This document shows positions 17,205 through 26,338 of a stretch of DNA of 64,000 nucleotides, piece by piece. The stretch's first letter is position 1. Each line of letters starts with the position of its first letter. Source of the DNA: CBDCZY01 sp965224745 (GTDB lineage: Bacteria > Pseudomonadota > Gammaproteobacteria > Methylococcales > Methylomonadaceae); assembly GCA_965224745.1 (NCBI GenBank), contig CBDCZY010000002.1:1240001-1304000 (forward strand), read 5' to 3'. A model generated the notes under the pieces. That model was not told where the DNA came from. It saw only the letters and a list, made by a program, of their open reading frames with translations, and did no database searches. Both the position numbers and the translations under genes were made by a program.

Positions 17205-20033
17205 TTACTGAATACCAATTTGATTGAATGGAATGGCTTGAAACCCTGGGATTGAAAAAGCCGGAGAATTTGGCTGTAAGGTTAAATCAAGAGCCCCTTC
17301 ATTCACAAACAGCGGATCCTGCCCAGTAAGATTATCAACCTGCTCTTTAAAAGCATCCACTGGGGAAAATGACTTTGAACTCGTCAAATCAGCACTAATA
17401 AAACCCCTCTGAATATTCGGATTGCCTTCAAAAATAATGTTACGGGAGAATACCGAGCCTTCTGGATGCAACCAGTTTACCGATGGGTCTTGCGTATTAA
17501 ACTGGGTTGGAATAGCCGCCAACTCAGGATATTTCGATGCCCAAGGTTCGGCCTTGTAGTTGATGCCATCCTTACTCATACGCTCTATCAAGTTCCAGCT
17601 GTCTCCAGCTCGAAATGTAATCGAACCCGTTCCTCGGTTATCGGTAAACATGGCAACATTGACTTTGGCAAATACATTATTTTCCATAATATTGTCTCGA
17701 CCACCGCCATTCAAAATACTGTATCCTTTTCCAATTCGATAGAACGTATTTCCAAAGATCTTGGTATCGCTGATCCCATCATCCATATAGATGCCATGCG
17801 CTCCAAACTCATGCTTCTTGTTAAAGGATGCGATATCGTGAATAAAGTTGTACTGGATCACGTTACCTCGCCACCCCCAATCACGCCCGCTATACATGGC
17901 TCCCATGTCTGATGAAAGACGCACTACATCATGGATATCATTGTACTCAATAACGTGTTCATTGCCTTTCCACAAAACACCCGCGTGCGGACCTTGATAA
18001 ATATCATTGTGCGCAATCTTCTGGCCAATCCCCAGCACTTCAACGCCCATTTTAAAACCATAAACCCATTGCCCAAAATGATGGATTTTGTTATTCCTGA
18101 CAAAGTTATTAGCCAATTGTAAATTAGGTCGATTGCCTCCATCCACAATGACAGCGCCATTACCGGTATAAGCAATTTCGCTATTTTCTATGCCTGAATT
18201 GCTCGCATTAATATGAACACCTACACCGCCTGTATTGCGTAACGTCGATCCTTGAACCACATTATTGGATCCTCCGATCATTTTAACTAACTCTGCACGC
18301 CCACCTTCTAACGTTAGATCCTTGAAAGTGATCCAAGACGCGCCTTGAAGTTCGACTAAAGGTGTCTCCAATAAGGATACTGCAACGCTTTTATTATTGA
18401 TTCCCGATGGTGGCCAGAAATATAGAATGCCTGTCTCTCTGTCAAGATACCATTCACCAGGCTGCGTGATTTCTTCCAATAAATTATAAGCATAAAAAGA
18501 TTGCTTACCCCCAATACCAAAGGCAGTCTTTACCACTGTCATTGTTTTCGACCCGGTATTAAGGTTGGTCAAGGGGACGTGGAAATCGGCCCAGTCTTCA
18601 CCAAAAAAGCCATGCAGCCGGACATCTCTGGCAGCACCCCAACGATTGGGTCGATCACTCGTATAAGTGAACGCCGTATCAGACAACACTTGGTTGATGG
18701 TAGCAAACCCGCTGGCACTGGCATCTTGGTTAGCAGGTGAATTTTCATTGGGTTTGTCCGGCCACCTGGCCAGTGTCATCGGCTGATCATCAAAATATAA
18801 GTGCAAAGCACCTTTTACATTGCCGGAAGCGTTGCGGTTAGCAAAGCTACCGAAATCACTAATCCCTTCACTCGCAAGATTGATTTGTAACACCTTGGAT
18901 TTTGCTGCATCGTCTAAGCGTCCCCAAACAGGTGAGTCACTGGTGACGGCTAAAAACCGGCTAGGATTGAGAGCCTGTGCTCCCGTAATCACTGCTTTTT
19001 CACCAGGATAACTTTGATAAACAATGGGTTTCCCGGGAGCCCCAGAGTCTGCGGCGCCTAAATTAAAGGTATTGGTGAGTTGATAAACGCCTTGTCGCAG
19101 CACTACCGCGATACCTTGGTCAGGTAAACCAGACGAGCTTTTGGTCGCAGCAACTGCAGTGCGCGCTTGGGCTAAAGTCCTGAAAGGCTCTGAAACCGTA
19201 CCAGGATTACTATCGTTACCCGCAAGCGAGACATAAAATTTAACTGATTGTTGTAAATTAGCTGGCGCTTGACTGATATCGGCGACTGCTTCGGCTTCTA
19301 CCTCTGCTTCTGCTGATACAACATCAGGTGTCGCTTCTACCTCTGCTATTGTTTCTGCTTCTGCTGAAGCTAAAGAAAATGCAGAGTCAAGTTGAGCTGC
19401 ACTAGATGGTTGCACAGAAACTGGATCGGGAGCAGAAGCGGGAGCTGGATCCGCTACAATGTCTGCAGCTGCCACAAAAGCTAGTGGTTTAGGAGGTGCG
19501 GGACTAGTAGGTGCTTCTGAAATTTGCCCACGACTCACAACAGGAGTAACTGGTTCAGTGTTCGGGGTAGCCACTCCTGGCTCCGCAACCAAAGAACTCA
19601 AACTAGTTACTATCGCCTTGCCCTCTTCCCTGAGCGGCTCAGAATTACTAACATCCACGTCACCGACAGCTTGCGCATCCCTGACAAGCATATCAAATTT
19701 ATTTAACATAGTTATCGTGTGCCCCCAGAATGTTAAGCTTCGTTCCTCATTTCCTAGCTCGAAACTATCTGCTGCGGTAACTGAATATTTTTTAGCTCGT
19801 ACTAAAATAGAGTTAGTCATTAATTTGAAATTTCTATCTAGTCTGGACACCGTAATAACAGATTGTCCCTGAGCATTTAGAACTTCTAATCTTTTGGTAA
19901 TCTCACTATGAGCCGGAAGAGTGGCTGATTCCACTGTTGATGTCTGAAAAAAAATAGTGAATATTAATGCTAAAAATAGGATGTGAAAATAATGCAAAGG
20001 CCTATATGTAGCGAGGTTTTTCTTGTTAAACAT
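17205..20033 (-). CDS. Large secreted right-handed beta-helix protein, polysaccharide-lyase-like
   Basis: 942 residues from ATG 20033, chosen for AAGGA at good spacing. A signal sequence ends near VESA. After about 110 residues comes an Ala/Pro/Glu-rich low-complexity linker (about residues 150-270, with AEAEVEAEAVAD). The catalytic-type module starts near residue 275 with KFYVSLAGNDSNPGTVSEPF, the usual N-cap of secreted parallel beta-helix lyases/epimerases. It continues with GVYQL, YQSYPGEKAVITGA and many Asn-rich rungs (IENSEIAYTGNGAVIVDGG, HNDIYQGPHAGVLW, GNTFYRIG). This architecture fits enzymes or adhesins acting on extracellular polysaccharide; the substrate and catalytic residues cannot be fixed. 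Confidence 0.75.
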   Translation of the reverse strand: MFNKKNLATYRPLHYFHILFLALIFTIFFQTSTVESATLPAHSEITKRLEVLNAQGQSVITVSRLDRNFKLMTNSILVRAKKYSVTAADSFELGNEERSLTFWGHTITMLNKFDMLVRDAQAVGDVDVSNSEPLREEGKAIVTSLSSLVAEPGVATPNTEPVTPVVSRGQISEAPTSPAPPKPLAFVAAADIVADPAPASAPDPVSVQPSSAAQLDSAFSLASAEAETIAEVEATPDVVSAEAEVEAEAVADISQAPANLQQSVKFYVSLAGNDSNPGTVSEPFRTLAQARTAVAATKSSSGLPDQGIAVVLRQGVYQLTNTFNLGAADSGAPGKPIVYQSYPGEKAVITGAQALNPSRFLAVTSDSPVWGRLDDAAKSKVLQINLASEGISDFGSFANRNASGNVKGALHLYFDDQPMTLARWPDKPNENSPANQDASASGFATINQVLSDTAFTYTSDRPNRWGAARDVRLHGFFGEDWADFHVPLTNLNTGSKTMTVVKTAFGIGGKQSFYAYNLLEEITQPGEWYLDRETGILYFWPPSGINNKSVAVSLLETPLVELQGASWITFKDLTLEGGRAELVKMIGGSNNVVQGSTLRNTGGVGVHINASNSGIENSEIAYTGNGAVIVDGGNRPNLQLANNFVRNNKIHHFGQWVYGFKMGVEVLGIGQKIAHNDIYQGPHAGVLWKGNEHVIEYNDIHDVVRLSSDMGAMYSGRDWGWRGNVIQYNFIHDIASFNKKHEFGAHGIYMDDGISDTKIFGNTFYRIGKGYSILNGGGRDNIMENNVFAKVNVAMFTDNRGTGSITFRAGDSWNLIERMSKDGINYKAEPWASKYPELAAIPTQFNTQDPSVNWLHPEGSVFSRNIIFEGNPNIQRGFISADLTSSKSFSPVDAFKEQVDNLTGQDPLFVNEGALDLTLQPNSPAFSIPGFQAIPFNQIGIQ

Positions 20034-21279
20034 GTTTATTCCTTGTAAGAGCATATTGTTGTAGTAGTTTAATGATGAGAAGAAAATCAAAAATTAGGGT
20101 CAATTAAGATTTTCGACTCCTTATTCTTTAGTTATGTATTTATGAAACTGGATTTATAGAGCTCCTTTGGGAAAAGCCCTAACAGCAAACAAGTTCAGTG
20201 TTTCACAGCACAAATGAAAAAATATTATTCTATGTCTCTCTCTTTATTGAGAAAAAGTAATGCTAAGTTATGTTCAGGAAAGCCAAATCAGGCTTAACTA
20301 AACCATCAAGTCTTTTTTAAAAATCAACCAATCAAACACAAGAAAAAGAATTTTGAAAACAAAATGAACAATTCTTCTTTGGTAAAACCAACTTAGCTAA
20401 TGAGGGTGAAAAACCGGAGAAATCAGGAGGTGGAATGTATTTATAAAAAGTACGATAACATGTCGATACCATTAAATCTCTGCCTTATTATTGTTGGAGC
20501 ATTTGTTAGTTATTGGTGTCTGAGTGGGGGCAAGTATCATCGGTTGAAAATACTGACCCAATCAGTTGTTGCTATAGTAGCATTATTTGATGAATGCAAA
20601 AACTATTTGCACTCATTCCTCCGATCTAAAATGAAGCATATTTTATGCCACATTCTCCAAGGGTTTCAATTACGCCACTCTCTCGCGTTCTCTTAAAGGA
20701 ATATTAATATTCCTACGAAAAAATCCGCAGAAAAGCGTCTCTTTTAAGAGACACTTTAATAAAAATTTAATAGCCGTCTGATATTAAACGACTAATTTTT
20801 CGTTAAAAAACGACAAACTAAAGTTGAATACTTTATTTCCCATCCGAGTCGGCATGATTCCTTTGATAGAATGTCCTTTCTAAAAGTACTTTTTTATGCG
20901 TATTGGTAGAGCCTATACACATACAAATACACAATAAAATTAATGTTTTACCCTACCAGGGTTAAAGCAGTATTTTCTATTATTTTATTCAGAATAATCG
21001 CCATAGCTAGTTAAGTGCACATGTTATGTCGGCCATTGTCAACATAGAGCCATCACAGCACCCCGTTGCCACCAGGAGAATAAATTTTACACTGGCGGAA
21101 CTGCTTCATGGGGCCTTGAGGAGTTTTCACTGCATTCCACAAAAAGATACAACAAACCATGAACGAACCCTAACTCCGAACATCTGACTTGCTTACCGAA
21201 TTAAACATAGATTACCCTGCTTGAGCTACATCACAGCATGCCATAGCCGAATAAATGATTAGCGTCACTTTGGTTATTA
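20034..21279. other. 1.25-kb non-coding region with several small palindromes
   Basis: No convincing gene. An open frame at 20400-20696 (98 codons) lacks family likeness and I do not call it. The region holds a perfect 16-bp palindrome GGAATATTAATATTCC (20698-20713), a hairpin GTCTCTT/AAGAGAC (20737-20752), TGCAAA/TTTGCA (about 20594-20610) and ACCCT/AGGGT near 20950. It contains the promoter of the downstream minus-strand beta-helix gene (right after 20033) and the 3' region of the barrel gene. Such a long gap in a compact stretch suggests regulation, a small RNA or a decayed gene. Confidence 0.5.
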
Positions 21280-22503
21280 CTAATAATGGTAGGTTACTTC
21301 CAAACGAAAATGATCGTCGTCTCTAAACATATAGGCTAAATCTTGCTGCGATGCGCCACTGAAGAAACGAGCTTCCATCTCGACTTTCCAATGATCACCA
21401 ATCCGCCGGCTAGCCTCGATATTATAAAATTTTGCGCTGGTCGTTCTATCAAAAACGACACCAGCCAACAGCTCGGTACTTTGAATATCATTTAAAGCAA
21501 AACGCAGACCCAGCATAAAGTCATCTTGAAAAATGGTTAGCGCATGACTACCACGTCCGTCATATAAATATTCAGCTACAATGCCCAAATCAATGCTACT
21601 GTCCTGAATGTTAAAAAAAGTGTATTCCAATCCGCTTGTTCCAGCAAAATAGGTTTTACCTTGGCCTGACCTCACCATGGATTCCAACTTCCAAAGCCAA
21701 CTACCTTTGGTTGCTTGAACATCAACACTTGTTTGATGAATCATTTCATAATAAGGCACAAGCCGGGGTTGTTGTTGACTGTCAAACTCTGGTATGAATG
21801 AGGGATCCCGATTCATGCCATAAAAGTGAGCAAAACCAAGATCCCAATCACCAATAGGCTTGGACCAACGCGCTGCAAAACCCAGATGTTTTTCAACACC
21901 ATTTTTCTCGAACCTGGCATCGCTGGTTGCTGCCGGCAAAAAGAAACGAGGCCGACCCTCCGCACCAGGAAACGTGCGTTCACGAAAACCAGTCAAAAAA
22001 AACAGATCAAGCGTGCCCCAGTCACCAATTACAGCTAGATTTACCATTGGCTGACCTAGCTTATCTTCGGTATCAAAATTTTCCACTAAGTCAGTCTGAT
22101 TGATGATATCGATAAGATGCTGGGATTCGGCAACCCCCCAAAAAACTTTTCTAAAGCCGACACGCAGCTCCCAGCTTTCTGCGACCTTGAGCCACGTCAG
22201 TTCCCGAATATCAAAGTGGGTTCGGTGATTATCGTGCTGCGACCAACGAAAAAAAGGAACAAACGCCAAGCTTTGTTGACCATTGTCCCACTCATGATAC
22301 AACTCAGGTTCGATAACCCCCGAGACATAATTTCGGTGCTGTCTGGTATCGGTCGGTTTATGAATAAACCCCAGATCTTCAATGCCAACATAACCCGACC
22401 ATTCAAAGGCATTAACAACATGCCATGGTTGGAGCCCAATAGCCAAACCTAGAAGAACCCGAAAAAGACATTCGATCACTGATGATAAAAAATCAGCGCG
22501 CAC
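21280..22503 (-). CDS. Predicted outer-membrane beta-barrel protein of an RND/LolA-like cluster
   Basis: 407 residues. An N-terminal hydrophobic signal (LFRVLLGLAIGLQP..., cleaved near VNA-FEW) is followed by alternating amphipathic strands rich in aromatic residues (WELRVGFRKVFWGVAESQ, GDWDLGFAHFYGMNRDP, SIDLGIVAEYLYDG) and a final strand ending in a Tyr-His-Tyr C-terminus (FRLEVTYHY), as in BAM-assembled barrels. The start is GTG 22503; a GTG further in is an alternative. It overlaps the LolA-like gene by 11 bp. Together with the MMPL exporter and the LolA-like protein it should complete a trans-envelope route, probably for a lipid; the cargo is unknown. Confidence 0.65.
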   Translation of the reverse strand: MRADFLSSVIECLFRVLLGLAIGLQPWHVVNAFEWSGYVGIEDLGFIHKPTDTRQHRNYVSGVIEPELYHEWDNGQQSLAFVPFFRWSQHDNHRTHFDIRELTWLKVAESWELRVGFRKVFWGVAESQHLIDIINQTDLVENFDTEDKLGQPMVNLAVIGDWGTLDLFFLTGFRERTFPGAEGRPRFFLPAATSDARFEKNGVEKHLGFAARWSKPIGDWDLGFAHFYGMNRDPSFIPEFDSQQQPRLVPYYEMIHQTSVDVQATKGSWLWKLESMVRSGQGKTYFAGTSGLEYTFFNIQDSSIDLGIVAEYLYDGRGSHALTIFQDDFMLGLRFALNDIQSTELLAGVVFDRTTSAKFYNIEASRRIGDHWKVEMEARFFSGASQQDLAYMFRDDDHFRLEVTYHY

Positions 22504-23329
22504 GCTTTAAAGTATTTTGATCGAAATTACGTTCGGTAAAATCATTACGAAATTTATAATTTTCCCAAGTCAAAAGAGTTTTCTTGCCAGTTACATGGTT
22601 AACCATTAGCATTTCTCTAGCTCGCCAATATTGATTCAGGTATTGCTGATAGCCTGTATAAGTCAGCGTTTTTAGCAGTTCTTTTTTGCGATCATAATAA
22701 TCGATTTTAATCGGAATATAGCGCGCCTTATCGATCCAGGACATTTCTTGAACATAACCGGAATGCTTATAGAGCGGCTTCAACAGCAATACAAAGCAAT
22801 CAATACCGTTTGTTTTTTCATCGCGCAGGTAACGGTAACTGTATTTTTCAATCTCAAAGGACGTCAGATCTTCGTAGGCGAATTCACTCCCCAAAAAGGG
22901 TCCGGACTTATTATCTGAGGAAATGCGTTTAACTCTTTTAAGAGCAGGAAGATACAACCATTGTTCATCGGCTTTTACAGCATGTGTAAAACTCAAAAAA
23001 GCCGTCCCTTTAACGTCTCTGGGACTACTGAAAACACTGAGACTTTTATCTCCATCTCCCTTCATCTCAAGGGTTTTTAGTTTCAATTTTCGAATGCTTT
23101 CATCGTTATTACGGTTGGTTAAAATCATCCGCAAATCAGCAACACTATCACCAAAACCTGTATCTCGACGATCAACTTCTAGGGCAACTTCCAAACCTTT
23201 CTTCACATCATCCTCTGCTGAAGATGCCTCAATTTTCTTCTCTGCCTTAGAATCGGCTTGATCCTTAGCCCATGTAACGTGGAATTGGCATGCCCAAAAG
23301 AATATTATCAAAAATCTAGCTATTTTCAT
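22493..23329 (-). CDS. Outer-membrane lipoprotein-sorting (LolA-like) protein
   Basis: 278 residues from ATG 23329, which overlaps the exporter stop as ATGA. A signal peptide (MKIARFLIIFFWACQFHVTWA) sends it to the periplasm. The mature protein has a charged N-terminus and then the LolA/LppX-like half-barrel typical of RND-associated proteins: DLRMILTNRNNDESIRKLKLKT, DEQWLYLPALKRVKRISSDNK, GPFLGSEFAYEDLTSFEIEKY. These proteins accept hydrophobic cargo from MMPL-type exporters. A longer reading frame upstream lies inside the exporter gene and has no signal peptide, so the internal ATG is preferred. Confidence 0.8.
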   Translation of the reverse strand: MKIARFLIIFFWACQFHVTWAKDQADSKAEKKIEASSAEDDVKKGLEVALEVDRRDTGFGDSVADLRMILTNRNNDESIRKLKLKTLEMKGDGDKSLSVFSSPRDVKGTAFLSFTHAVKADEQWLYLPALKRVKRISSDNKSGPFLGSEFAYEDLTSFEIEKYSYRYLRDEKTNGIDCFVLLLKPLYKHSGYVQEMSWIDKARYIPIKIDYYDRKKELLKTLTYTGYQQYLNQYWRAREMLMVNHVTGKKTLLTWENYKFRNDFTERNFDQNTLKRAR

Positions 23330-25626
23330 TTTCGACTCAGACTCATTAATATTGGAGGTAAAAAGGTAAAATCCATCCATAATGCGATGGCGATGGTAAT
23401 GGCGGTCATCATTCCCATTCCTGAATTGAGCACGAAATGAGAATTTGCAAGCACCAAAAAGCCACTGATCAACACCAACGAAGTGACCCACAACGCTACA
23501 CCAACAGTGGAAAACGCATAACGCACCGCCTGCTGGCTACCTAAACCCTGTTCAACACGAGCACGCTGATACTTGCTGATAAAATGCACCGTATCATCCA
23601 CTACAATACCCAACGTTAAACCTGTGACTACCGACAACGCTAGTCCGATCCACCCATCAATCAAGTACCAAATACCGAAGGCAATACCAGCTGGCACCAG
23701 GTTTGGTATCAAGCTAATCAAACCTAATTTAACGGAACCAAAGGCTAGCATTAAAACGACGGAAATCATCACCAACGCAATAAGAGTCCCGAAAACCATA
23801 GAACCAATATTGCGTTTACCGATGTGAGAAAACATTAGCGTTGGGCTTGCTGCAGCAACCTTTATGCCCGGCAGATTAGCTTGCAGCCATTCGTTGACCT
23901 TTTGCTCTAAACCGAGGAATTCATTGGAACTCATTGATCTGGTTGAGACTGTCAACCTAACCGCCGATTTATCGACATTAATCTGATCGTTCAGATCCAA
24001 GCCGTACGGTAATGACATTTCGTAGAGCAATAGATACTGTGCGGCTAAATCACGCTGTTCAGGCAGCTTGTACCAGTCTTCATCGTCACCATGCATATTT
24101 TTGTTAAGCCGCTTGAAGGTATCGGTTAAGGTATTAACATGTTTGACATCAGGCAGCGACATTAACCACTCTGAAAATTTTTTGAGCTTTCTGAGAAATT
24201 CCGGATCATTAATTGCGCCGCTTTCGCCCGCAAAAACTGAATATTCAATATTATACAATCCGCCCACATTATCAGAGTAGTAATCGGACGACACTCTAAA
24301 CTCAACCGTATTATCAAAATATTTAACAAATTCATCGTTTAGCTGATTTCTCGGAGCCAGGCTTATCAAGGCTATTGCAATCAATCCGTTGACGACCAAC
24401 AATACCTTTCGATACTTGATGACGAAACCTGACAAACGAGGCATAAAGAAATCGCCCAAATCTTTTCGTTCTTTGACTTTGAGGGGAAAAATTGCTACTA
24501 AAGCCAATAGCAGAGTAACTGACAAAATAAACGCAATACCAACCCCTATTGCAACAATACAACCCAACTCACGAAACGGCGGTGAATCACTGAAATTTAG
24601 GCTCAAAAAACCTAACGCAGTGGTCAAACTAGTAATAAATACTGGCTGAAAATTGATTCTCAGGCTTTCTTGAATAGCCTGCTTTTTATCCAACCCCTGA
24701 CGCATTTTGTGCAAAAGGGTAACTAAAACATGAACACAGTCGGCAACGGCCATCGTTAGAATGATAATAGGCGAAGTCACTGACGTAGGATTCAATTTCC
24801 AACCCAACCAACCGGTTGCGCCAAGCGCGCCTAAAATCGACAGCAAGATCAAAACTATCACACTGAAAGTTGCAGTTACAGATCGCAAGCTGAACCATAA
24901 CACCAACAAGACAATACCCAGCATAATCGGTAACAAAGTTTGATTGTCGATTTCGCTTTGTTCGCTAAATGCATTATTCATCATCACCATCCCCGTGAGA
25001 TAAACCTTGACCGGATATTTTGCTTCTACCGCTACGATCAGTTCACGTGCTTTTTGCGCGATCGCCTTAGCCTCTGATGGACTTTTTTGAGGCAGTTCAA
25101 CGGTGATGTTAACCGCAGCTGCATGACCTTTAGCCGAAACCAAGCGATTAACCAAAAATGGTTCTGCTAATGCTATACGACGAATTTCTGCTAAATCTTG
25201 TTCCTTTAAGTCAGTCACATTACTGACCAAATCCCGAACCGTCAAATCGTCTTGATTGGCTGTGGTATGTTGGAAATTGATGATCGAGTCAACGCGTCTT
25301 GCGTGCGGAACTTGCCAACCTTCAGTTGTTAAATGGTCGAGTGCTTGAAGAACCGCTGGCGTAAATACATTGCCCGAAGTGGGCGCGACAACCAACATCA
25401 CATTATCAGACTTGCTAAAGGTGTTTTGAAATGCTTCAAAAGTCATTAACTGTGGATTTTCTTTACTAAAATAAACCCGATAGTCATTATCGAAACCAAT
25501 CTTTGTGACGCCTGAAATTAACGGCAATAACCATAACAAGCTTAATAACAGTGTCCACCAGGGATGATTAGCTACAAAATATCCAAGCCGGGAAACCTTC
25601 TTGTGTTCTATATTATTAGCCAACAT
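23326..25626 (-). CDS. RND-superfamily exporter, MMPL type
   Basis: 766 residues from ATG 25626. Topology is typical of MMPL/HpnN-like transporters: helix 1 (PWWTLLLSLLWLLPLISG), a large periplasmic loop, five helices including ILTMAVADCVHVLVTLLHKM, then the repeat with helix 7 (VLLVVNGLIAIALISLA), a second loop, and helices 8-12 with GIVVDDTVHFISKYQ. The Asp residues in these helices are the usual proton-relay positions. It likely extracts lipid-like molecules from the inner membrane and hands them to the LolA-like partner. The start overlaps the TetR gene by 11 bp, showing translational coupling; the gene order is tetR-mmpL-lolA-like-barrel. Confidence 0.88.
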   Translation of the reverse strand: MLANNIEHKKVSRLGYFVANHPWWTLLLSLLWLLPLISGVTKIGFDNDYRVYFSKENPQLMTFEAFQNTFSKSDNVMLVVAPTSGNVFTPAVLQALDHLTTEGWQVPHARRVDSIINFQHTTANQDDLTVRDLVSNVTDLKEQDLAEIRRIALAEPFLVNRLVSAKGHAAAVNITVELPQKSPSEAKAIAQKARELIVAVEAKYPVKVYLTGMVMMNNAFSEQSEIDNQTLLPIMLGIVLLVLWFSLRSVTATFSVIVLILLSILGALGATGWLGWKLNPTSVTSPIIILTMAVADCVHVLVTLLHKMRQGLDKKQAIQESLRINFQPVFITSLTTALGFLSLNFSDSPPFRELGCIVAIGVGIAFILSVTLLLALVAIFPLKVKERKDLGDFFMPRLSGFVIKYRKVLLVVNGLIAIALISLAPRNQLNDEFVKYFDNTVEFRVSSDYYSDNVGGLYNIEYSVFAGESGAINDPEFLRKLKKFSEWLMSLPDVKHVNTLTDTFKRLNKNMHGDDEDWYKLPEQRDLAAQYLLLYEMSLPYGLDLNDQINVDKSAVRLTVSTRSMSSNEFLGLEQKVNEWLQANLPGIKVAAASPTLMFSHIGKRNIGSMVFGTLIALVMISVVLMLAFGSVKLGLISLIPNLVPAGIAFGIWYLIDGWIGLALSVVTGLTLGIVVDDTVHFISKYQRARVEQGLGSQQAVRYAFSTVGVALWVTSLVLISGFLVLANSHFVLNSGMGMMTAITIAIALWMDFTFLPPILMSLSRK

Positions 25627-26200
25627 TGATTCCTTGTAACAATAATGTTTCGATGTGCTGAGCAAGATGTTCAGCTTGTTCGTATTCTGGTTTCCATTCA
25701 GGGAAAAAGCGGCTGAGGGCTTGTAGCTCAATATGTTTACAGGCTAGTCCAAGAAGTGATAACGCGCATAAATGAGCATCAACAGAAGGCGCTATTTCCT
25801 TAAATATTTTCACCACGTTAACAAACTGTGGTTTAAACACTGCCTCCGCCAGCAACTGCAAACGCTGTTCATTCGCCTCTAACAATTCACGCTGCATCAA
25901 GCGGTGAAAGTCTTGGTCGTCTATCATCATATTCACAAGACTACGTATAAAAAGCTTGAGTTTCTGCATTGCCGGGCAGAGCGACTGCCAAACCTCATCG
26001 AATGCTTTTGCTTTAGCTAAAAAGCTCAAAGCAACCATTTCCAGGTACAAGGTTTTTTTATCGGGGAAATGATGATATAAACTGGCAGGACTCATTTTTA
26101 CCCGGCGAGCTAAATCACGCATAGAAACACCGTCATATCCATGCTCAGCAAATAGCGGAATGGCTTGTTGTAAGATTGCTGTTTTGGAATTAGCTGTCAT
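25616..26200 (-). CDS. TetR/AcrR-family transcriptional regulator
   Basis: 194 residues. The N-terminal helix-turn-helix is textbook TetR: ILQQAIPLFAEHGYDGVSMR, DLARRVKMSPASLYHHFPDK, KTLYLEM. The C-terminal ligand-binding domain is all-helical and resembles TetR_C proteins of fatty acid/solvent exporters only loosely. It is first in the operon with the MMPL exporter and is probably an autorepressor acting at the palindrome just upstream. The ligand is unknown. Confidence 0.93.
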   Translation of the reverse strand: MTANSKTAILQQAIPLFAEHGYDGVSMRDLARRVKMSPASLYHHFPDKKTLYLEMVALSFLAKAKAFDEVWQSLCPAMQKLKLFIRSLVNMMIDDQDFHRLMQRELLEANEQRLQLLAEAVFKPQFVNVVKIFKEIAPSVDAHLCALSLLGLACKHIELQALSRFFPEWKPEYEQAEHLAQHIETLLLQGINVG

Positions 26201-26212
26201 GTGTTACCCTAT

Positions 26213-26226
26213 CGAACGATCGTTTG
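26213..26226. promoter_or_regulatory. Palindromic operator candidate for the TetR regulator
   Basis: CGAACGATCGTTTG has a perfect 10-bp core AACGATCGTT (26215-26224). It lies 12 bp before the TetR start and about 110 bp before pdxA on the other strand. Position and symmetry fit TetR-family autoregulation. Confidence 0.6.
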
Positions 26227-26338
26227 GTAATTCTATAGCGCAATGTCTTTGTTAGCAAGCTACTTTTTCTTGCTGGTGTAAATGTCCTGTAAACTGCACG
26301 TTTGAGTCAATAGTCTTTTGAAGCAATTAAATCAAAGT

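Noticed and set aside
20400..20696. 98-codon plus-strand frame in the long gap
   Set aside because: No domain, poor start context, unlike any family and in a region with palindromes; likely chance.
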